From Microcaldota archaeon (lineage in GTDB: Archaea > Micrarchaeota > Micrarchaeia > Anstonellales > Bilamarchaeaceae), in assembly GCA_016932815.1 (NCBI GenBank), contig JAFGCC010000018.1, forward strand, positions 1 to 33,521: DNA of 33,521 nt, in the 5' to 3' direction. Shown in pieces: positions 29,339 through 33,521 of this stretch. The notes beneath the pieces were generated by a model that saw nothing but the letters and a program-made list of their open reading frames with translations, was not told the DNA's origin and did not search any database. The number at the start of each line of letters is the position of its first letter. Position 1 is the first letter of the stretch. The translations under genes were made by a program, and so were the position numbers.

Positions 29339-30721
29339 TCAGAAGAACCAGGGCAGGAAGTTCATGAGGAAGGCGATTATGCAGACATACATTATCGCCT
29401 TGGGAATCCATTTTTGGGGGATGTTCAATTCAAGGAGGCGGTAGCCATCGAAGAAAGGAAGCGGGAGCAGGTTCACAACTCCAATTATGAAGTTGAGGCA
29501 GAACGTGAGGGCCAACAGCCTGAAGGTAAAGTCCAGCGGGAAGAAGTTGTAGCGCGCAAGTGGGGCGTAAGAGAGGGAAGAATATATTATGCCTATTTTC
29601 CCATCATGGTTCGTTTCGCGGGTTACGGTTCCCAGGCTGGTTTCCAGCACCACTTCCGAATTGGGCTTGAGGTTTAGGCCTTCGGAACCGATGTCTTCTA
29701 CGGCAATCCCGTTTATTGAATGGATTATGGTTTCGTTCTCCATTCCCTCTAAAACCAGCCAGCCTTTTTCCTTTAGCGGGTCGGTAACAAACAGGAACCC
29801 GAATAGGAGGACGAAGAAAATAATTGAAGTCATTAGGTTGGCTGCGGAGCCTGCGACAATTACGCGCGTCTGGATTTCCGGGGACTTTGCCAGGAGGCGC
29901 TTCTCATCGGGTTCAACGAACGCGCCCATGGGGATTACCCCAAAGAGGGCGAGGCCCGAAGAGAGGAGGGGAACCTTCCCGATTACCGAGAGGATTGCGT
30001 GCGCGCCTTCATGCACGATTAGGATTATTATGAGGGCGAGGATTCCCTCAATTAGGGGGAGGTTTACCCCGGGAAGGAGCAGGGTTACCCCCGGGGAAGT
30101 TTCGGATATCGCGTCTGCCCCCATAAGCAATGTGGATGCGATTGCACCTATCACGGTAATCCCGTATGAGATTATGGATAGGCTAACCATTGTGGAGAGG
30201 CCGCCCAGGAATATTGCGGATGCCAGGAGCGTTGGGGCAACCAGGTCGGTGCTCTTTGTAACCCCGCCGCTATCCGTCCCTATGTTCAATCCGAGGGATA
30301 TTGAGAGGAATGGAAGCACCATGGGCGAAACGAAGAGGATTAGGAAGGAAAGGAGAACCATTGAAACCCCAAGGAGCTTTATCCTCTCTACTGCTGGGCG
30401 CTTTACTACGAAATAGCCCATCAGCCCGAAAGCCAGGAAAACCCCGGTATCCGCAAAGAGCTTCCAGAACTCCTCGTTTCTTGCGAGGGATTTTACTATT
30501 TCTATTCCCTTCTTGGTTCGCAGCATGATTATTCCCCACTCGGATGGGATTCCGGTTATTGCGGTTACTCCCCTTGCCGAAAAGATGAGGAGGGCAACCG
30601 AGGCTGCGAACTTGAGGGGGGCGGAGAAATCCGTTTGCAGTATCGCGTAAATCAACGCAAACGAAGCGAGCACTAGCAGGGTGAGCAAAAATGCCCTCAT
30701 TCCCGCCGGAAGGTTCCTCAT
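29339..30721 (-). CDS. Site-2-type (M50) intramembrane metalloprotease
   Basis: 460 aa from the ATG at 30721, about 24.5 bp from the centre of the TATA element at 30742-30749; a longer frame starts 18 nt upstream. It is polytopic, with HEGAH (HExxH zinc ligands and catalytic Glu) in one membrane segment and NLLPLPFFDGYRLL (the third, Asp ligand) in a late segment. Between them a PDZ-like region (ENETIIHSINGIAVEDIG) is visible. Such proteases cut membrane-anchored regulators or signal-peptide remnants within the membrane. The target is unknown; the divergent neighbour is MBF1. Confidence 0.87.
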   Translation of the reverse strand: MRNLPAGMRAFLLTLLVLASFALIYAILQTDFSAPLKFAASVALLIFSARGVTAITGIPSEWGIIMLRTKKGIEIVKSLARNEEFWKLFADTGVFLAFGLMGYFVVKRPAVERIKLLGVSMVLLSFLILFVSPMVLPFLSISLGLNIGTDSGGVTKSTDLVAPTLLASAIFLGGLSTMVSLSIISYGITVIGAIASTLLMGADAISETSPGVTLLLPGVNLPLIEGILALIIILIVHEGAHAILSVIGKVPLLSSGLALFGVIPMGAFVEPDEKRLLAKSPEIQTRVIVAGSAANLMTSIIFFVLLFGFLFVTDPLKEKGWLVLEGMENETIIHSINGIAVEDIGSEGLNLKPNSEVVLETSLGTVTRETNHDGKIGIIYSSLSYAPLARYNFFPLDFTFRLLALTFCLNFIIGVVNLLPLPFFDGYRLLELNIPQKWIPKAIMYVCIIAFLMNFLPWFF

Positions 30722-30741
30722 GGAGGAGATTTGCACCAATA

Positions 30742-30749
30742 ATATAAAA
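30742..30749. promoter_or_regulatory. Shared bidirectional TATA box for the M50 protease and MBF1
   Basis: ATATAAAA (TTTTATAT in reverse) is centred 27.5 bp before the MBF1 ATG at 30773 and 24.5 bp from the protease ATG at 30721, fitting two leaderless divergent transcripts. Confidence 0.6.
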
Positions 30750-30772
30750 AGAGATGTATGGAAAAGGTATCC

Positions 30773-31249
30773 ATGGAATGTGACATCTGCGGGAAGAGGG
30801 AGGCTTCATTCGTTGTGCAGATTGAGGGCGCCAAAATGGGCGCTTGCAGGAGCTGCGCATACCACGGGAAAATAGTGCTATCACTGGAAGAGGATGCCCC
30901 AAGGAAGGAATTTGCGAGCGCAAAAAGGGGCGTCCCAAAGGGCCTGCGGCTTGAGCAGGACCTAATTGAAGGATACGGGAAAGCCGTGCGCAGGGCAAGG
31001 GAAGATCGGGGCGAGAAAATAGAGGAGCTTGCAAAAAAGATAAACGAGAAGGCAAGCTACCTAGACAAGATTGAGAATGAGAGTACCCGGCCCCCCATTG
31101 AGACCGCAAAGAAGCTTGAGCGCGAACTTGGGATAAAAATCCTGGAGAAAGTGGAGGATGGTTCCCTGAACGTGAATGTGGGCAAATACAAGAAAAAGGA
31201 ACTGAGCCTGCTTGACATGCTTGAGATGCAGAACAAGAAGGGGAAGTGA
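30773..31249 (+). CDS. Multiprotein bridging factor 1-like transcription factor
   Basis: 158 aa from the ATG at 30773 (an ATG at 30758 is less compatible with the TATA spacing). The N-terminal MECDICGKREASF plus GACRSCAYHG forms a zinc-ribbon-like Cys pair set, and the C-terminal half contains a helix-turn-helix: YGKAVRRAREDRGEKIEELAKKINEKASYLDKIENE. This order is typical of archaeal MBF1, which associates with the ribosome or the basal transcription machinery. FEN1 follows with a 2-bp gap, so they probably share a transcript. Confidence 0.9.
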   Translation: MECDICGKREASFVVQIEGAKMGACRSCAYHGKIVLSLEEDAPRKEFASAKRGVPKGLRLEQDLIEGYGKAVRRAREDRGEKIEELAKKINEKASYLDKIENESTRPPIETAKKLERELGIKILEKVEDGSLNVNVGKYKKKELSLLDMLEMQNKKGK

Positions 31250-31251
31250 AA

Positions 31252-32289
31252 ATGGGGGTTGACCTTGGGGACCTCGCAATAAAGCACAAGGCGCAATTGG
31301 AGGATTTTGCCGGAAAGCCCGTTGCAATAGACGCAATGAACATGCTCTACCAGTTCCTAGCCTCCATCCGGCAGGAAGACGGGACTCCGCTAAAGGATTT
31401 GGAAGGGCGGGTTACCGGGCATTTATCGGGATTGTTTTATAGGAGCGCAAAGCTCGTTGCCGCAGGGGTTAAGCCTGTTTACGTGTTTGATGGGAAGCCT
31501 CCCAAATTCAAGGAAAAGGAGATTGAAGAGAGGCAGAGGGTAAAGCGGGAAGCGGAATTGAAATGGAAGAAAGCCCTTGAGGAAGAGAAGGTGGAGGAAG
31601 CAAAAAAATACGCGCAGGGAACTTCAAGGCTCACACATGAAATGGTTGAAGAGAGCAAGGAACTGCTCTCTGCAATGGGAATCCCCTGGGTGCAGGCAAT
31701 TAGCGAGGGGGAGGCGGAAGCTGCCTGGATGGTGAAAAAAGGGATATGCTACGCTTCTGCCTCGCAGGATTACGATTCCCTGCTTTTTGGCTCGCCCACC
31801 CTGGTAAGGAACCTGTCTATTACCGGAAGGAGGAAGGTGCCCAGGCAGAACCGCTATGTGAATGTAGAGCCGGAAACAATTGAGCTCTCGGAAACCCTCA
31901 AGGCGCTTGGGATAAGCAGGGAGCAATTGATACTAATCGGGATGATGGCGGGGACGGATTTCAATGAGGGAATACGCGGGGTAGGCTCCAAGACCGGGCT
32001 CAAGATAGTAAAGGAGAACGACACGCTCGAAAAAGTGAAAGCGTACGCAAAAGAGAAATACGATTACGAATTCGAAGAATACATAGGAGAGGTATTCGAA
32101 TTCTTCTGCAAGCCCCCAATTGAAGAAGCGATAGAAGTGAAGTGGAGGGAGGCGGAGCCGGGCAAGGTCTCCGAACTGCTGGTTGGGAAACACGACTTTT
32201 CAGAAGAGAGGGTGGAGCGCACCTTAGGCAACATGAAAGGCGTAATAAAAGAGGCGGAGAGCCAGAAGCGCCTAGATAAATGGTTTTAG
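31252..32289 (+). CDS. fen: Flap endonuclease 1
   Basis: 345 aa from the ATG at 31252, giving the expected MGVDLGDLAI N-terminus whose second residue helps form the active site; the GTG two codons earlier is not preferred. Metal-binding acidic residues are visible in AIDAMN, VFDGKPP, EGEAEAAW, SQDYDSLLFG and GTDFNEG, and a helix-hairpin-helix follows (GIRGVGSKTGLKIV). The C-terminus QKRLDKWF is a PCNA-interacting box. It removes 5' flaps during Okazaki-fragment maturation and repair. It is co-transcribed with MBF1 and overlaps the end of the convergent PHP gene by 18 bp. Confidence 0.96.
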   Translation: MGVDLGDLAIKHKAQLEDFAGKPVAIDAMNMLYQFLASIRQEDGTPLKDLEGRVTGHLSGLFYRSAKLVAAGVKPVYVFDGKPPKFKEKEIEERQRVKREAELKWKKALEEEKVEEAKKYAQGTSRLTHEMVEESKELLSAMGIPWVQAISEGEAEAAWMVKKGICYASASQDYDSLLFGSPTLVRNLSITGRRKVPRQNRYVNVEPETIELSETLKALGISREQLILIGMMAGTDFNEGIRGVGSKTGLKIVKENDTLEKVKAYAKEKYDYEFEEYIGEVFEFFCKPPIEEAIEVKWREAEPGKVSELLVGKHDFSEERVERTLGNMKGVIKEAESQKRLDKWF

Positions 32290-32913
32290 GACGCTTGAGA
32301 GGGCGCGGTGGGCAAGCCTTCTTAGCCTAGGGCTTTTCTTTGCGGTTATTTTTCCCTTCTTTAGCGCGGCTAGGAGCTTTTTGGGCTCCAATTCATCCAG
32401 CTCTATTTCGGTGTAGGTCTGCCCGAACTCAAAAAGGAAATGGCAGTCGCTTCCCGCTGCCTGGGCCTTGTTCTCTTTTTGCGCGAATTCAAGCGCCATC
32501 GCGTTGCTCTTGTCCGGGGAATGTGCATTGAAAACCTCTATTATGTCGGCTTTTTTTAGGAGCGCTTCCTCGCGCAGGCCCATGCGGAAGGAATCAAAGG
32601 GGTGGGGCGCATAAATTAGTGCGCCCTGTGCGCGGATAAGGTCCATTGCCTCTTCCACTTCGGTTCCCTTCTTTATGCACTCGTTCATGAAAAGGCCTAT
32701 TAGGTCCGCTCCCCTCTTGCCTACGGAAACCCGGAGCTCCTCTCCGGCTATGAACTGGATTCCGGTTTTTTTGATCCTCTTGATTGAGGCCATTGAGTAA
32801 TGGTCTGTTATTGCGGGGACGATTCCCAATTCACGGGCGCGCGAGGCAAGGGATTCCGGGGATATCGGGGAATCCGGGGAAGAGAGAGTGTGGGTATGGA
32901 AATCAACCTTCAT
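32272..32913 (-). CDS. PHP-domain phosphoesterase
   Basis: 213 aa. Metal-binding motifs typical of the PHP family occur in order: DFHTHT at the N-terminus, ITDHYS, GEEL, APHPFDSF, FNAHS and AGSDCHF. PHP enzymes hydrolyse phosphoester bonds in nucleotides, histidinol phosphate or polymerase-linked substrates. This short, stand-alone form is common in archaea, with substrate unknown. The ATG overlaps the end of the upstream small gene by 11 bp. Its C-terminus overlaps FEN1. Confidence 0.83.
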   Translation of the reverse strand: MKVDFHTHTLSSPDSPISPESLASRARELGIVPAITDHYSMASIKRIKKTGIQFIAGEELRVSVGKRGADLIGLFMNECIKKGTEVEEAMDLIRAQGALIYAPHPFDSFRMGLREEALLKKADIIEVFNAHSPDKSNAMALEFAQKENKAQAAGSDCHFLFEFGQTYTEIELDELEPKKLLAALKKGKITAKKSPRLRRLAHRALSSVLKPFI

Positions 32914-33202
32914 GCACCATGCACCCAGAATCCTTTAGGAGCTTGAAAACTTCTAGGAGCAGCGGCCTCCCCTCCTTTGAATCGACTTCCTTGATTACTA
33001 TTTTCCCGCTGCCATACAACATGAATTTCTTCTGGGAATAGACGAAAGAGAGGAAGACCGAAGTGTTTGCTAAGACCTGCTGCCCCGCTTTTGAGAGCGC
33101 CTTCTCGGATTTCTGCAGGTCTATCTTGTCCCGGGTGCGCATCTCTATCGTCTTTGAAGTGGTGCAGGGAGAGAGGATTACGTACTCGGGGCGGTCGTCC
33201 AT
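32903..33202 (-). CDS. Small conserved-looking protein of unknown function
   Basis: 99 aa starting directly after the stop of the CorA-like gene (TAG then ATG). It has no membrane segment. The segment KKFMLYGSGKIVIKEVDSKEGRPLLLEVFKLL has a beta-strand then helix pattern that vaguely recalls half of a TBP-like fold (a strand with S-G-K followed by a helix), but this is only a visual resemblance. It is in a three-gene minus-strand run with the PHP and CorA-like genes. I do not recognise its family. Confidence 0.6.
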   Translation of the reverse strand: MDDRPEYVILSPCTTSKTIEMRTRDKIDLQKSEKALSKAGQQVLANTSVFLSFVYSQKKFMLYGSGKIVIKEVDSKEGRPLLLEVFKLLKDSGCMVHEG

Positions 33203-33521
33203 CTACAAAATCCCCCGCACGTAATAGTATGAGAAAACCACCGAGAGCACGCTCGATGCCATTATGAGAATCATCGCAAAATCTATGCTTATTGCTTCGC
33301 TCACTTTGGGTATGCCAAAAATAGTCGCCACGGTGTTTGGAACCGAGATTATCAGGCTCAATACCGTGAGCACGGCCATGATTTTGGTCAATAGCTCAAT
33401 GCGCTTGTTTAGCTTCCTGGTTTCTATGATGTCGGACTTCGTGCGCAAAACGTCTATTTCCGCCCTGTGGCTGCGGAAGCGGTCGACTAAGTGCCTTGCG
33501 CGGGCTAGGAGTATGTCGAAC
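33203..33521 (-). CDS. CorA-like membrane protein, C-terminal part (cut by window edge)
   Basis: The frame is open from the window's right edge, so only the last 105 residues are visible. A long charged helix (ARHLVDRFRSHRAEIDVL...DIIETRKLNKRIELL) is followed by two membrane segments separated by NTVATIFGIP. This matches the end of CorA-type ion channels, where the loop normally contains G-M-N; here F-G-I-P takes its place, as in a divergent archaeal branch. It may be a channel or transporter, though magnesium transport should not be assumed without GMN. The stop abuts the start of the 99-aa gene. Confidence 0.65.
   Translation of the reverse strand, partial: FDILLARARHLVDRFRSHRAEIDVLRTKSDIIETRKLNKRIELLTKIMAVLTVLSLIISVPNTVATIFGIPKVSEAISIDFAMILIMASSVLSVVFSYYYVRGIL

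Noticed and set aside
29589-30416. 275-codon plus-strand open frame
   Set aside because: Antisense to the M50 protease; no recognisable motif.
30270-31343. 357-codon minus-strand open frame
   Set aside because: It runs antisense to the M50 protease start, MBF1 and FEN1, all clearly recognisable, crosses a shared promoter, and has a low-complexity composition.
1-33521. CRISPR array or insertion sequence
   Set aside because: I saw no regularly spaced direct repeats, and no transposase gene or paired terminal inverted repeats.

Overview
This window comes from an archaeon, most likely a small-genome DPANN-type lineage; I cannot name the phylum from the sequence alone. The archaeal evidence is an archaeal-form alanyl-tRNA synthetase, FEN1 with a C-terminal PIP box, an MBF1-type zinc-ribbon/HTH factor, a cupin-type glucose-6-phosphate isomerase, two tRNAs with bulge-helix-bulge (BHB) introns, and TATA boxes about 25 bp upstream of leaderless start codons. 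Mixed in are bacterial-looking genes: a type I GAPDH, a bacterial-type MetK, and a UDP-glucuronate decarboxylase.

Bases 1-13.2 kb form a surface-glycan region. A minus-strand operon (6108 down to 823) encodes UDP-glucose dehydrogenase, a tyvelose-type epimerase, a GT4 glycosyltransferase, a sugar nucleotidyltransferase and a UDP-xylose synthase, which reads as UDP-Glc to UDP-GlcA to UDP-Xyl plus transfer. A ribbon-helix-helix/RelE toxin-antitoxin pair opens the divergent plus-strand run, followed by a Wzx-like flippase, a methyltransferase-like/glycosyltransferase fusion and an acyltransferase remnant. A second minus-strand group (13151 down to 9972) holds a GalE-like epimerase, a GDPD-like phosphodiesterase, a HAD phosphatase and another nucleotidyltransferase.

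Bases 13.2-21.5 kb hold a degenerate HD-like protein, alaS, the cupin PGI, a small helical protein, a DUF389 membrane protein, tRNA-Val(CAC) and tRNA-Met (both with introns), an unlisted 43-aa minus-strand ORF with an 18-bp palindrome at its start, metK and a VTT/DedA-type membrane protein.

Bases 21.5-27.6 kb are one compact minus-strand operon: gapA, uppS, DUF192, a secretion ATPase, its membrane platform, a PAP2 phosphatase and a dolichol-kinase-like enzyme. It joins polyprenyl-phosphate carrier synthesis and recycling to a type IV pilus-like machine. The main discovery is here. The uppS frame is broken inside its catalytic P-D-G-N-R-R-W motif by exactly 17 nt, and these bases fold into a perfect BHB motif. 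Splicing by the tRNA endonuclease rule restores the motif exactly. I interpret this as an mRNA intron in a protein-coding gene.

Bases 27.6-33.5 kb hold a membrane GT2, tRNA-Val(GAC), a site-2-type metalloprotease, MBF1, FEN1, a PHP phosphoesterase, a small protein and the end of a CorA-like protein. A second new candidate is a structured RNA element starting exactly 2 nt after the discriminator base of both tRNA-Val genes. Three divergent gene pairs share a single TATA-like element. Overlapping ATGA/GTGA/TTGA junctions inside operons contrast with leaderless first genes.
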